DNA of 40,434 nucleotides from an uncultured Oscillibacter sp. (GCA_910589315.1 CAJUTB010000024.1:1-40434), one strand, 5' to 3'; positions 30,944-39,196 are shown, counted from the stretch's first letter. Made by a program: numbers and translations. Notes: generated by a model from the sequence alone, not told the origin.

Positions 30944-32473
30944 TCAGCTCGCGCTTCCGTTTTCCAGCATTTTGTTTATGCCGTTGACATAGGCGCGGAT
31001 GGAGGATTCGATGATGTCGGTGGAAAGGCCGGTGCCGGTATAGTTTTTGCCGTCAGGAGCTTCCAGCTTGACGACGGCCTCGCCAATGGCGTCCTCGCCG
31101 TCGGTGACGGCGTTGAGGCTGAAGCCTTCCAGGCGGACATCCAGGCCCAGCATCCGGTTGATGGCTTTGAAGGAGGAGTCCAGAGGACCGGTGCCGATGG
31201 CGACTTCCTCCAGGGTTTCGTCCTCCCGCTGGAGCTTGATATAGGCGGTGTTGGGCATCCCGTCTCCGGCGTTGACCACGTGGCTCACCAGACGGCAGGC
31301 CCCGGCCTGGACGTTAATGGAGTTGTTGCGGCGGTGGAGCACCAGGGCTTCCAGATCGGAACCGGTGATGTTCTTCTTCCGGTCCGCCATGGTCTTGAAG
31401 CGGGCGAAGACACCTTCCAGCTCGTCGTCCGTCAGCTCGTAGCCCATAGAGGCGAGCTTTTCCTGCAAGGCGTGCTTGCCGGAGTGTTTTCCAAGGACAA
31501 GGGTGTTTTGCGGGATGCCCACCTCCGCAGAGTTCATGATCTCGTAGGTCTGAGCATTGGCGATGACGCCATGCTGGTGGATTCCGGACTCATGGGCGAA
31601 GGCGTTCGCGCCAACGACGGCCTTGCTGGGGGGAATCGGGACGCCGGTGATGGTGCTGAGGAGCTTGCTGCTGCGGTAGATCTGCCGGGTATTGATCCGG
31701 GTATCCGCATCATAGAAATCCCGGCGGGTATGAACGGCCATGACGATTTCTTCCAGGCTGGCGTTGCCGGCCCGTTCGCCAATGCCGTTGACGGTGCATT
31801 CCACCTGGGTCGCGCCTGCCTGGACGGAGGCCAGGGTATTGGCAACGGCCATTCCCAGGTCGTTGTGGCAGTGGACCGAGATGTCCACGTTTTCAATCCC
31901 GGCCACATTTTTCCGCAGGTAGGCGATCAGCTCGCCCATCTCCTGGGGCGTGGAATACCCCACGGTGTCGGGGACGTTCAGCGTGGTTGCGCCTGCGGCG
32001 ATGGCGTTGGCGTAGCACTGGGCCAGAAACGCCCGGTCGGAGCGGGAGGCGTCCTCGGCGGAAAACTCAATGTCGCTGCAAAAGCCCTTGGCGTAGGCAA
32101 CCATTTCGCTGATCCGCTGCAAGACCTGCTCCCGGGTCATTTGGAGCTTGTATTCCATGTGGATATCACTGGTGGCGAGAAACACGTGGATGCGGGGATG
32201 CTTGGCTTCCTTCACGGCGTCCCAGGCGGCGTCGATGTCGCCCTTGGTGCAGCGGGCGAGGCTTGCGACGGTGCAACTGGATACTGCGGCGGCAATGGCC
32301 TGCACGCTCTTATGGTCCATGGGGGAGGCGATGGCGAAACCGGCCTCAATGATGTCGACGCCCAGCTTTTCCAGCTGTTTTGCCATTTCAATTTTTTCCG
32401 CCAGGTTCATGCTGCATCCGGGAGACTGTTCGCCGTCCCGAAGAGTTGTGTCAAACACTTTGATGTGCTTCAT
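30944..32473 (-). CDS. leuA: 2-isopropylmalate synthase
   Basis: First committed enzyme of leucine synthesis, condensing acetyl-CoA with 2-oxoisovalerate. The 509 residues form a TIM-barrel catalytic domain (VFDTTLRDGEQSPG at the N-terminus, metal-binding VDISVHCHNDLGMAVANTLAS, then GIGERAGNASLEEIVMA) and a C-terminal regulatory domain that normally binds leucine. The ATG at 32473 is chosen because it starts the conserved MKHIKVFDTTLRD and has AAGGAAGG before it; the upstream ORF extension runs through the T-box. Expression is controlled by the T-box leader at 32514-32805. Confidence 0.98.
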   Translation of the reverse strand: MKHIKVFDTTLRDGEQSPGCSMNLAEKIEMAKQLEKLGVDIIEAGFAIASPMDHKSVQAIAAAVSSCTVASLARCTKGDIDAAWDAVKEAKHPRIHVFLATSDIHMEYKLQMTREQVLQRISEMVAYAKGFCSDIEFSAEDASRSDRAFLAQCYANAIAAGATTLNVPDTVGYSTPQEMGELIAYLRKNVAGIENVDISVHCHNDLGMAVANTLASVQAGATQVECTVNGIGERAGNASLEEIVMAVHTRRDFYDADTRINTRQIYRSSKLLSTITGVPIPPSKAVVGANAFAHESGIHQHGVIANAQTYEIMNSAEVGIPQNTLVLGKHSGKHALQEKLASMGYELTDDELEGVFARFKTMADRKKNITGSDLEALVLHRRNNSINVQAGACRLVSHVVNAGDGMPNTAYIKLQREDETLEEVAIGTGPLDSSFKAINRMLGLDVRLEGFSLNAVTDGEDAIGEAVVKLEAPDGKNYTGTGLSTDIIESSIRAYVNGINKMLENGSAS

Positions 32474-32513
32474 GTGGATGGACCTTCCTTCCTGAAAAAT
32501 TGTCTGTAAGAAA

Positions 32514-32557
32514 CAAAAAAGCCTCCGTCTCTTTGGAAAAGAGACGAAAGCAACGGC
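32514..32557 (-). terminator. T-box-controlled terminator before leuA
   Basis: Minus-strand AAGCC and GTCTCTTT on one side pair with AAAGAGAC and GGCTT on the other, followed by TTTTTT. It is mutually exclusive with the T-box antiterminator. Confidence 0.88.
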
Positions 32558-32805
32558 TTCCGCGGTACCACTCTCATTGGCATAAAAAATGCCCGCTTCC
32601 GGCATCAGCCCGGCTGCGCCGGACGAATCCCGCCTCTCATGGTAACGGTGAGGAATCCCGTTTCCGCCTAAGCCGTTTCAGGGCCTCAGCGGAAATGCTC
32701 AAGGGCCAGTGACGCGCAACCCTCCGCCCTGCCTCGCAGCGGCCGGCAGTTCTCTGAACGCGGGGTGAGAAGGCTTTTTCCCTGTCATCGCATTTGACTA
32801 TTTGC
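32514..32805 (-). promoter_or_regulatory. T-box leader controlling the leu operon
   Basis: tRNA-sensing leader on the minus strand. The T-box core AGTGGTACCGCG is the complement of about 32561-32572 and pairs with the uncharged tRNA 3' end. Upstream, near the start of the RNA, lie the stem I GATGA motif and the AGAGA element; a K-turn-like pair (GATGA/CTGA) frames a specifier loop where CTT (complement of 32701-32703) is the likely leucine specifier. Downstream, GTCTCTTT/AAAGAGAC plus AAGCC/GGCTT form a terminator with a T run at the complement of 32514-32520. Read-through should rise when leucyl-tRNA is uncharged. Confidence 0.92.
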
Positions 32806-32811
32806 AGGTAC

Positions 32812-32840
32812 ACTTTACAAGATTTTTTCCCGTTTGTCAA
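32812..32840 (-). promoter_or_regulatory. Promoter of the leu operon, TTGACA-17-TAAAGT (minus strand)
   Basis: Minus-strand TTGACA (complement of 32835-32840), 17-bp spacer, TAAAGT (complement of 32812-32817). It starts the T-box RNA near 32805. Confidence 0.88.
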
Positions 32841-32864
32841 CCCCAAATTTTTCGCTCCCATGGA

Positions 32865-32897
32865 AAAAACGCCCGTTTCCGCAGAATCGGGCGTTTT
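32865..32897 (-). terminator. Terminator of the PilZ gene
   Basis: AAAACGCCCG and CGGGCGTTTT form a 10-bp stem; on the minus strand it is followed by a T run. It separates the PilZ gene from the leu promoter. Confidence 0.88.
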
Positions 32898-32913
32898 GAT
32901 TGTGCGGGAACGT

Positions 32914-33642
32914 TCACCAGTGGCCGATGTCGTTCCGCCGCCACTCGCTGCGGTTGCCAACCTGGATATTATATAATGTACGGGTCAGAGCGGTCAGCTC
33001 GTCTTCCTTCAGCTGGGCAAAGAGAATGCCGTAGCGGAATTTGCCCGGGGTATGTTCCATCACCCGGATCACCTGGCCTAGAAAGTTCATGGGCACGTAA
33101 TCCTCGATCTGGCATTTCATCCGCAGAACCTCGCCCTCCGCGTGGAGAAACTCCGACTGGACGCACGCGCCGCCGGTGCTGATGTCGACCAGGACGCACT
33201 CCTCTGGGTTTTCGCAGCGCGTATCGTGCTGGTAGAACAAGGAGGCCGGGACGTTCACCGGCAGGCGGAAAGTCTCCCGGTGCTCCTCATGCTCCTCTAC
33301 CTTGAGGTCTTTCAGCTTGCAGAGGACGCGGGTAGACTCTTCAATGGAGGCGGAGATGGTGAAAGGGACCATTTTCTTCGTAAACCCGTGAACGATCATG
33401 CTTTTCCCAGGTTCCGCGAGTTCAAAGGAGAGCCAGCCGGGAAGGCGTTCAATGGAAAGACTGGTGGTGGAAAAGGCCGCGAGCTTGCCAGTCAGGAAGG
33501 GTTGGCCGCCCTTTGCAAAAACGTCCAGATTCATGCCGGTATACAGCTCTGGAAATCCCTCCGATTTATCATCCGCTTTTTTGACGGGCGAGACATATGT
33601 ATAATCCTTATTGCGATCAAACAGGGATGAGAAAAGACCCAT
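32914..33642 (-). CDS. PilZ domain protein (c-di-GMP effector, YcgR-like)
   Basis: Predicted c-di-GMP-binding protein of 242 residues. An N-terminal YcgR-type barrel domain is followed by a PilZ domain from about residue 118. The c-di-GMP motifs are present: R122-x3-R126 (HRETFRLPV) and the D-x-S-x-x-G motif at D153-I-S-T-G-G158. In related proteins this binding slows flagellar motors or changes surface behaviour; no flagellar gene is visible nearby. An AGAGGTGG site precedes the ATG at 33642. Monocistronic with its own promoter and terminator. Confidence 0.92.
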   Translation of the reverse strand: MGLFSSLFDRNKDYTYVSPVKKADDKSEGFPELYTGMNLDVFAKGGQPFLTGKLAAFSTTSLSIERLPGWLSFELAEPGKSMIVHGFTKKMVPFTISASIEESTRVLCKLKDLKVEEHEEHRETFRLPVNVPASLFYQHDTRCENPEECVLVDISTGGACVQSEFLHAEGEVLRMKCQIEDYVPMNFLGQVIRVMEHTPGKFRYGILFAQLKEDELTALTRTLYNIQVGNRSEWRRNDIGHW

Positions 33643-33713
33643 AATAAGCCACCTCTTTACACGGATTTACTCTGAAATCGAAAGGAAGTCCTACTGCATC
33701 CATTTCCTTTTTC

Positions 33714-33743
33714 ATTATAAACGATTTCACGCGGGATTGTCAA
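33714..33743 (-). promoter_or_regulatory. Promoter of the PilZ gene, TTGACA-18-TATAAT (minus strand)
   Basis: Minus-strand TTGACA (complement of 33738-33743), 18-bp spacer, perfect TATAAT (complement of 33714-33719). Confidence 0.85.
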
Positions 33744-34094
33744 TACCTTGCCAAAAAGGCGAGGGGAGAATCCGGCGGGAAGACGGTCGAAATTCAGGGG
33801 AATTTTCAAAAACGGACGGCGGGAACCTTCTGGATTTCGTCCGGGTTTTGCCGCTTTTGGCGGTAATTTTTTTTCAGGGGCGCGGCGGGATTTTGAGCCG
33901 CCTGCAAAAAAGGGGGCCAGCGGCAGGCAAAACCCGTCGCTGGCCCTTTAGAGGGAAAAGAAACAGAAAGAGAGGAAATCGTGTCTCCTCCGTGGAGGAT
34001 GATATTAGCATACCCGAAATATTTGAAAACAATCTGTAATTTCTTTGAATATTTTATGAATATTTTCTGAACTTTTTTCCTGTCCCCCAAAAAA
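33744..34094. other. Intergenic region with two terminator-like hairpins
   Basis: About 350 bp between divergent promoters with no believable ORF. It holds GCCGC/GCGG with a following T8 run (about 33848-33872), a GGGCCAGCG/CGCTGGCCC hairpin (33914-33946) with T tracts on both strands, and an AT-rich part with a TGAATATTTT direct repeat near 34047-34066. The hairpins imply that some transcript crosses here; none is identified. Confidence 0.45.
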
Positions 34095-34123
34095 TTGACA
34101 AACCCCCGGCCAATGCTTATAAT
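34095..34123 (+). promoter_or_regulatory. Sigma-A promoter, TTGACA-17-TATAAT
   Basis: Perfect consensus at both boxes (34095-34100 and 34118-34123) with 17-bp spacing. Drives the DUF4340/two-component operon. Confidence 0.93.
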
Positions 34124-34237
34124 GTCCCTATTCCTTGATTTCAGGCGCGGTGGGAGCGCGCTTGCATCAACATACAAAAACCGCTGGGTTCCGCCTGCCG
34201 GCGGACCGGCAACGTTACATTCTTGGAGGTTGTACCC

Positions 34238-35269
34238 ATGACTTGGAAAGAAAGACGGACCATCACCTTGCTGCTCTCGATTTTAGGAATCCTGTTCGCC
34301 GTTTTGCTGGTGGTGCTTGGTATCCGCTACCGCGAAAACCGTCCCGCGCCCAACGCCGGGACGGACGAACCGGACGAGGCGGTTTCCGCCTACGTGGACC
34401 CGGAAGCCTATTCCACCCTCTGTTACTACAACGGCAAAACCACCCTCTCCTTTGCCCTGAACGAAGAAGGCGCGTGGATTTGGACGGATATCCCGGACTT
34501 TCCCCTGGACGATACCAATTTGAAAGAGATCCTGGACCTTCTCTCAAAACTGCATTTCCAGCAGACGATTACAACTCCCGAAACGATGGAAAGCTATCAG
34601 CTGGACGACCCGAAGGGGACCCTGACCGTCACCGACAGCCAGGGCGGCGCCCAGACCCTGGCTTTCGGCAAGGCGACTACCGACGGCGACAGCCGTTATT
34701 TGCAGCTCAACGGCGACGAGTCCACAATATACATCGTGGACAACGCCCTCTATCAGCATATGCAGACCCCGATTTACGACATGACGCGCCTGCCGGAATT
34801 TCCGGATCTGTCGGAAAAAAATCTTCGTACCATTACCGTGCAGCTGCCTGCGCCGGAAACGGAGTCCGAAGACGGCGAGCCTGCCGAACCGCCCGCGCCT
34901 ATCGTGCTGACGGCCAGCCGCGCCAACGGAGCCGCCCAGCCTGCCCTGTGGTTCTGCGAAAACAGCAATGTGACTTCCAGCATTGCCGTACAAAAACTGC
35001 TGGCGGACCTGCAAACCATGGCGTTCAGCAAATGCATCGATTACCGGCCCTCGGATGAGGCGGCGTCCATCTGCGGCTTTGACGCGCCGGAAATCACCCT
35101 CACGGTGGAATACGGCACGGACGCTTCGATCCTCCTGGAAATCGGCGGGACGCCGCTGCACGATGCGGGACGCTACGCCCGCCTGGAAGACGGCGACGCC
35201 ATTTATCTGCTCTCTGAGGAAAAGCTGGACGGCCTGTTCAAAGTTGCCGCCCGGGAGTTTGAACGCTGA
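34238..35269 (+). CDS. DUF4340 domain membrane-anchored protein
   Basis: A 343-residue protein with one N-terminal membrane helix (about 10-30) and a long extracytoplasmic part made of repeated DUF4340-like units (for example ESYQLDDPKGTLTVTDSQGG and ASICGFDAPEITLTVEYGTD, each the L-D/F-D-x-P then T-L-T-V pattern). The ATG at 34238 has GGAGGT 8 nt upstream; the earlier in-frame TTG lies inside that site. DUF4340 proteins usually go with GldG-type ABC exporters, but here the partner genes are a response regulator (18 bp downstream) and a histidine kinase, so it may modulate signal input. Function unknown. Confidence 0.87.
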   Translation: MTWKERRTITLLLSILGILFAVLLVVLGIRYRENRPAPNAGTDEPDEAVSAYVDPEAYSTLCYYNGKTTLSFALNEEGAWIWTDIPDFPLDDTNLKEILDLLSKLHFQQTITTPETMESYQLDDPKGTLTVTDSQGGAQTLAFGKATTDGDSRYLQLNGDESTIYIVDNALYQHMQTPIYDMTRLPEFPDLSEKNLRTITVQLPAPETESEDGEPAEPPAPIVLTASRANGAAQPALWFCENSNVTSSIAVQKLLADLQTMAFSKCIDYRPSDEAASICGFDAPEITLTVEYGTDASILLEIGGTPLHDAGRYARLEDGDAIYLLSEEKLDGLFKVAAREFER

Positions 35270-35287
35270 CGGAAAAGGAGGACCATC

Positions 35288-35968
35288 ATGCGGGTATTGG
35301 TCATTGAAGACGAGACGCGCCTGGCGTCTACGCTGCAAGACCTGCTGGAGCTGAACGGCTATGCGGCGGACGTGTGCCACGACGGCGAAGCGGGCCTGGA
35401 CAACGCCCTTACGGCCATTTACGACGTGATCATTTTGGATGTAATGCTTCCGAAAATGGACGGTTTTACGGTTCTGCGCCGTCTGCGGGCGGCGGAAAAC
35501 GCCGTCCCAGTGCTGATGCTCACGGCCCGTTCGGAGATCTCGGACAAGGTTCAGGGCCTGGACTGCGGTGCGGATTATTACCTCACAAAGCCCTTTGATC
35601 CCAAAGAGCTTTTGGCCTGCATCCGGGCCCTGACCCGGCGGCAGCCGGAGCTGCGGAATACGGACGTGCTGGAATTCAACGGCCTCCGCTTGGAGAAAAA
35701 CGCCTTTACCCTCTCCTATGAGGACCGTTCCGTCCGCTTGAGCCGGAAGGAATTCGACCTGATGGAACTGCTTTTGCTGAATCGGAATCTGGTCTTAACC
35801 AAGGAGTCGCTTCTGGTGAAAATCTGGGGCTACGAGTCCGAGGCGGAAGACAATAACGTAGAGGTTTACATTTCCTTTCTGCGAAAAAAGTTGACGCATC
35901 TTCGTGCGAATGTGCGAATCCGCACGATTCGCATGGTAGGATATTGCCTGGAAGCAGCGGAGGATTGA
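35288..35968 (+). CDS. OmpR/PhoB family response regulator
   Basis: Two-component transcription factor of 226 residues. The receiver domain has the acidic pair E7/D8, phospho-acceptor D51 (VIILDVMLPKMDG), T79 (MLTARS) and K101 (YLTKPF). The C-terminal winged helix-turn-helix shows LSRKEFDLMELLLLNRNLVLTKE and the recognition-helix region NNVEVYISFLRKKL. It begins 18 bp after the DUF4340 gene with an AAGGAGG site and is followed by its kinase. Confidence 0.97.
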   Translation: MRVLVIEDETRLASTLQDLLELNGYAADVCHDGEAGLDNALTAIYDVIILDVMLPKMDGFTVLRRLRAAENAVPVLMLTARSEISDKVQGLDCGADYYLTKPFDPKELLACIRALTRRQPELRNTDVLEFNGLRLEKNAFTLSYEDRSVRLSRKEFDLMELLLLNRNLVLTKESLLVKIWGYESEAEDNNVEVYISFLRKKLTHLRANVRIRTIRMVGYCLEAAED

Positions 35969-36068
35969 GAGACCTGCAAATGTGTGGGCGGCATTATCCA
36001 GTTTTCCCCTGGATCTCCACCGCTTTTTCCGCGTTTTCCACAGACTTTTCCACAAGGGGGGATTTTGC

Positions 36069-37307
36069 ATGATCCGCAAGCTGCGCTTGAAATTTGTAGC
36101 CGTCTGCATGGCGATGGTAACGGCGGTTCTGGCGGTGGTTTTGGTCTCCCTTTACGCGGCTTTGCAGCAAAATGTCGAGGATTTAAGCCGGCAGGTTCTG
36201 CGCCGGGTGATGCAGGAGGACACGGGATTCCGCGGCGGCGGGCCGGAGATCGGCGTGGAAATCGGCGGAAACCGGCTGCTCCTGCCCTATTTTACAGCGT
36301 CGGTCTGGCCGGACGGCAAGGGGAATTTCAGCGCGTTTGTGACCGGCGGCACCTACGCGGACCTGGAGGACACCGAGGCTCTGAAAACGATTTTGCAGGA
36401 CTGCCTGAACCAAAACCGCCCGGAGGGCATTGTCGCGAGCTACCGCCTGCGTTTCGCGCTTCAAAACAACGGGATATATTGGAAAGTGGCCTTTGTGGAT
36501 ATGTCCATGGAAGAAGCGATGCTTCAGAAAATGATGAAAGCATATCTGAAGATTGCGGCGGCGGCGTTTACGCTGCTGCTGGGAGTGTCGGTTCTGCTGG
36601 CGTGGTGGACGACGCGCCCGGTGGAGCGGGCCTGGCGGCAGCAGCGGCAGTTTTTGTCCGACGCGTCCCATGAGCTGAAAACGCCCCTGACGGTCATTCT
36701 TTCCAACGCAGAGCTATTGGAGGCGGCTTCCTTGGACGCACGCCCCGCCCGCTGGGCGGACAACATCGTCTCAGAAGCTAAGCAGATGAAGTCGCTGGTA
36801 GAGGAGATGCTGACGCTGGCCCGTGCGGACAACATGACGCAGAATCTCCAGCTTTCCGAGGTTTCGCTGTCGGATGTGGTGGCGGACTGCGCGCTGGCCT
36901 TTGAACCGGTGGCCTACGAGGCGGGGAAGCCGCTTTCTTATACGATTGCGGAAAATATCGCGGTACAGGGCGACCAGGACCGCTTGCGGCGTTTGACGGC
37001 AATTTTACTGGACAATGCGGTCAAGTACGGCGCGCCGGGGGGTGAAATCACCGTGCGGCTCCAAAAAACGGACCGGCAGGCCCGTCTGACGGTTTCCAAC
37101 CCCGGTCCCCCGATCCCGCTGGAGCAGCTGCGAAGGCTGTTTGAGCGGTTTTATCGGGCGGATGCTTCCAGGGGAGAGCAGAGCGGCTTTGGACTGGGCC
37201 TGCCCATTGCCGCTGCGATTGCTTCGGAACACAAGGGGAGTCTCCGGGCGGAGAGCGATGCGGTTTCCACGCGGTTTATGGTACAGATACCGCTGCGGAA
37301 TCATTGA
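36069..37307 (+). CDS. Sensor histidine kinase
   Basis: Membrane kinase of 412 residues. Two membrane helices (about 8-31 and 160-180) flank an extracytoplasmic sensor region. The dimerisation box SDASHELKTPLTVILSNAE carries the phospho-accepting H201; the ATPase domain has the N box LDNAVKYGAPGGE and the G box SGFGLGLPIAAAIA. The ATG at 36069 has an AGGGGGG site and starts just before the first helix; an in-frame ATG at 35982 would add a non-conserved tail. It pairs with the response regulator 100 bp upstream. Confidence 0.96.
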   Translation: MIRKLRLKFVAVCMAMVTAVLAVVLVSLYAALQQNVEDLSRQVLRRVMQEDTGFRGGGPEIGVEIGGNRLLLPYFTASVWPDGKGNFSAFVTGGTYADLEDTEALKTILQDCLNQNRPEGIVASYRLRFALQNNGIYWKVAFVDMSMEEAMLQKMMKAYLKIAAAAFTLLLGVSVLLAWWTTRPVERAWRQQRQFLSDASHELKTPLTVILSNAELLEAASLDARPARWADNIVSEAKQMKSLVEEMLTLARADNMTQNLQLSEVSLSDVVADCALAFEPVAYEAGKPLSYTIAENIAVQGDQDRLRRLTAILLDNAVKYGAPGGEITVRLQKTDRQARLTVSNPGPPIPLEQLRRLFERFYRADASRGEQSGFGLGLPIAAAIASEHKGSLRAESDAVSTRFMVQIPLRNH

Positions 37308-37358
37308 GGGCGCGCTGGGCGGCGCGTCCATGATTTTACGGAAACGCGAAAAATACAG

Positions 37359-37387
37359 GTGACTTTTTGGCCGGAAAAGGGTATAAT
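37359..37387 (+). promoter_or_regulatory. Promoter of the rhomboid-like gene, GTGACT-17-TATAAT
   Basis: Perfect -10 TATAAT at 37382-37387, poor -35 GTGACT at 37359-37364, 17-bp spacing. Its start near 37393 excludes the earlier in-frame ATG codons and supports the TTG start at 37428. Confidence 0.65.
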
Positions 37388-37427
37388 GCACATAGCGGGA
37401 AATTTTGGATTACTTGGAGGGATTTTT

Positions 37428-38297
37428 TTGAGAAAATTGAACCATGCCGTGGACCGCTTTGTCTTGGAGCATCCCCGTTTCGGAATACCAAACCTCATGC
37501 GGTACATCATTGTGGGAAATGTCATTGTATTTTTTCTTCTGCGCATGAGCGGTTATGCGGCTGTGATGTTTTTGGGCTTTGAGTGGGGACAGGTTCTTCA
37601 TCTGGAACTCTGGCGGCTTCTCACCTTTATTTTTGTCCCGGACACCACCGACCCGTTTTCGCTGATTTTGTCGCTTTATTTTATGTATTTCATTGGGTCC
37701 ATGCTGGAACGGGAGTGGGGAACGCCGAAGTTTAACCTTTACTATTTCTCCGGCGTGCTGCTCACGATTATAACGGGCATCATCAGCCACTACGCCTTCG
37801 GCGGCGGCTACATCGTGGGGACGTATTATGTGGGAATGTCCATGTTCCTGGCCTTTGCGGCTCTTTACCCGGACGCACAGCTTCTGCTGCTGTTTATCAT
37901 CCCTATCCGGGCGAAGTGGTTGGCCTTGGCGGATGTCGCGCTGTTTGCTGTGGATGTGGTGGGCGCGCTGCTTCGGGGAAATTACGTCCGTGCGCTTTTG
38001 CCGGTGGCGGCGTTGCTGAACTTCCTGATTTTCTTCTGGTGTGATCTGATGGACCAGCTGGACCGCCGCAGGAGTTTTTCCCGGCACCGGAATTCCCATC
38101 AGACCATTCAGTTTCAAGCGGCGGTCCGCCGCCAGCGCAAGAAGGAGGCCGAACAGGGCTACCGCCACAAGTGCGATGTCTGCGGCCGGACGGATACGGA
38201 GTGGCCGGACCTGGAATTCCGCTATTGCTCCCGCTGCGCGGGGTATCACTGTTTCTGCCAGGACCATATTTTCAGCCACGAGCATTTTCGTGAATAA
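37428..38297 (+). CDS. Rhomboid-fold membrane protein with C-terminal zinc ribbon
   Basis: A 289-residue membrane protein with about six hydrophobic helices. The rhomboid-type L1 segment LELWRLLTFIFVP and the G-x-M-x-x-x-EREWGTPKFNLYYFSG stretch are recognisable, but the Ser motif expected as G-x-S-G is replaced by YYVGMSMF, and no clear catalytic His is evident, so it is probably a non-proteolytic pseudo-rhomboid. The soluble C-terminus has CDVC (C249, C252) and CSRC (C267, C270), a likely zinc ribbon. A TTG start at 37428 is chosen: GGAGG lies 7 nt before it and it follows the TATAAT box. Monocistronic. Confidence 0.85.
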   Translation: MRKLNHAVDRFVLEHPRFGIPNLMRYIIVGNVIVFFLLRMSGYAAVMFLGFEWGQVLHLELWRLLTFIFVPDTTDPFSLILSLYFMYFIGSMLEREWGTPKFNLYYFSGVLLTIITGIISHYAFGGGYIVGTYYVGMSMFLAFAALYPDAQLLLLFIIPIRAKWLALADVALFAVDVVGALLRGNYVRALLPVAALLNFLIFFWCDLMDQLDRRRSFSRHRNSHQTIQFQAAVRRQRKKEAEQGYRHKCDVCGRTDTEWPDLEFRYCSRCAGYHCFCQDHIFSHEHFRE

Positions 38298-38301
38298 CCC
38301 C

Positions 38302-38340
38302 AACGCCGCCGTCAAGCCTGTAAGCCTGACGGCGGCGTTT
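38302..38340 (+). terminator. Rho-independent terminator of the rhomboid-like gene
   Basis: AACGCCGCCGTCA (38302-38314) pairs with TGACGGCGGCGTT (38327-38339) followed by TT. A long, stable stem with a short T tail. Confidence 0.85.
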
Positions 38341-38378
38341 ATGAAATGGCCGCGGGGCTTTTGGAGGATGAAAAATGG

Positions 38379-38403
38379 TATCCGCAACCGCTGGTTGCGG
38401 ATA
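38379..38403. repeat. Perfect inverted repeat upstream of the HTH-membrane gene
   Basis: TATCCGCAACC and GGTTGCGGATA flank GCT, an 11-bp perfect palindrome. It sits about 65 bp upstream of an HTH gene and lacks a good T tract, so an operator for that regulator is a reasonable idea. A weak terminator is the alternative. Confidence 0.55.
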
Positions 38404-38469
38404 TTTCAAGGGTAGTTGCTGGTATTTTACAGCGGATCGGGCTATAATTTTCGGGAGGAGGTTCAAGAA

Positions 38470-38925
38470 ATGCTGTCTGAAAAAATATATACGCTCAGGC
38501 GAAAACATGGATTTTCACAGGAACAGCTTGCAGAAAAGATCGGCGTTTCCAGGCAAACCATTTCCAAATGGGAAGGCGGTCTGGCGACCCCGGAATTGGA
38601 AAAGCTCAAGGCATTGAGCGCGTGTTTTCAAGTTACAATCGACGAGCTGACAAACGATGACCTCCCCTGCCCGGCGGCGGACCGTGCGGAACCGGATACG
38701 CGGTCTGCAAACCGCAGGGCGGCAGATGTTAAGCTTGGAATTTGCCTTTGCTTGATTGGCGCGGTCTGTCTGATTCTGCTTGGCATTTTAACCATTGTGC
38801 GTCCATCTGCCGCTGCACGGGTGGATGAATCGTCTGTGATTGTCTTGAGCGGCACGGGGATTCTGACTGCGCTGTTTGCAGTATGGATGGTGATTGGAAT
38901 GATTCTGATACTCAGGAGAAAATAA
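38470..38925 (+). CDS. HTH-XRE protein with C-terminal membrane helices
   Basis: A 151-residue protein. Residues 1-60 form a Cro/C1-type helix-turn-helix (LRRKHGFSQEQLAEKIGVSRQTISKWEGGLATPELEKL). After a short polar linker there are two hydrophobic helices (about 84-104 and 123-146), so the DNA-binding domain is membrane-tethered. The ATG at 38470 is chosen for the GGAGGAGG site; the longer ORF upstream has none. The 78-aa membrane protein gene follows after 21 bp. Tethered regulators of this shape are common in Firmicutes and often govern the neighbouring gene. Confidence 0.92.
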   Translation: MLSEKIYTLRRKHGFSQEQLAEKIGVSRQTISKWEGGLATPELEKLKALSACFQVTIDELTNDDLPCPAADRAEPDTRSANRRAADVKLGICLCLIGAVCLILLGILTIVRPSAAARVDESSVIVLSGTGILTALFAVWMVIGMILILRRK

Positions 38926-38946
38926 AGCTGACAGGAGGTTGAGGCA

Positions 38947-39183
38947 ATGAAGCGTTATAAGCGTCTTTTCTATGTGTTCGCGGGACTGGCGGTATTGCTG
39001 TCGGATGTCATGTGCGCCGCGGTTGCGTACAATTACTGCGATATGCAGTGGGGCATTCGATATTTTTGTTACAGTGCCCCGGCAAGCGTTGCGTTTTTGC
39101 TGGCCGCTCCCTATGCCGTTGGAATTGTCATATGTGCGGCGCTGGCTTGGATTTTTCATAGAAAATGGTACAGGACCGTATGA
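38947..39183 (+). CDS. Small membrane protein, 78 aa
   Basis: Two predicted membrane helices (about 8-28 and 44-68) with positively charged ends (KRYKR at the start, HRKWYRT at the end). Function unknown. A strong AGGAGG site precedes the ATG and it lies 21 bp downstream of the tethered HTH protein, so the two are cotranscribed and probably work together in the membrane. Confidence 0.85.
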   Translation: MKRYKRLFYVFAGLAVLLSDVMCAAVAYNYCDMQWGIRYFCYSAPASVAFLLAAPYAVGIVICAALAWIFHRKWYRTV

Positions 39184-39196
39184 ATAAGCGAAATAA

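Noticed and set aside
30917..32509. Plus-strand ORF of 530 codons opposite leuA
   Set aside because: Mirror frame of a certain leuA gene and its T-box region; no RBS and no recognisable protein.
37359..37427. Upstream in-frame starts for the rhomboid-like gene
   Set aside because: They lie before or at the predicted transcript start and have no RBS; the TTG at 37428 with GGAGG is better.
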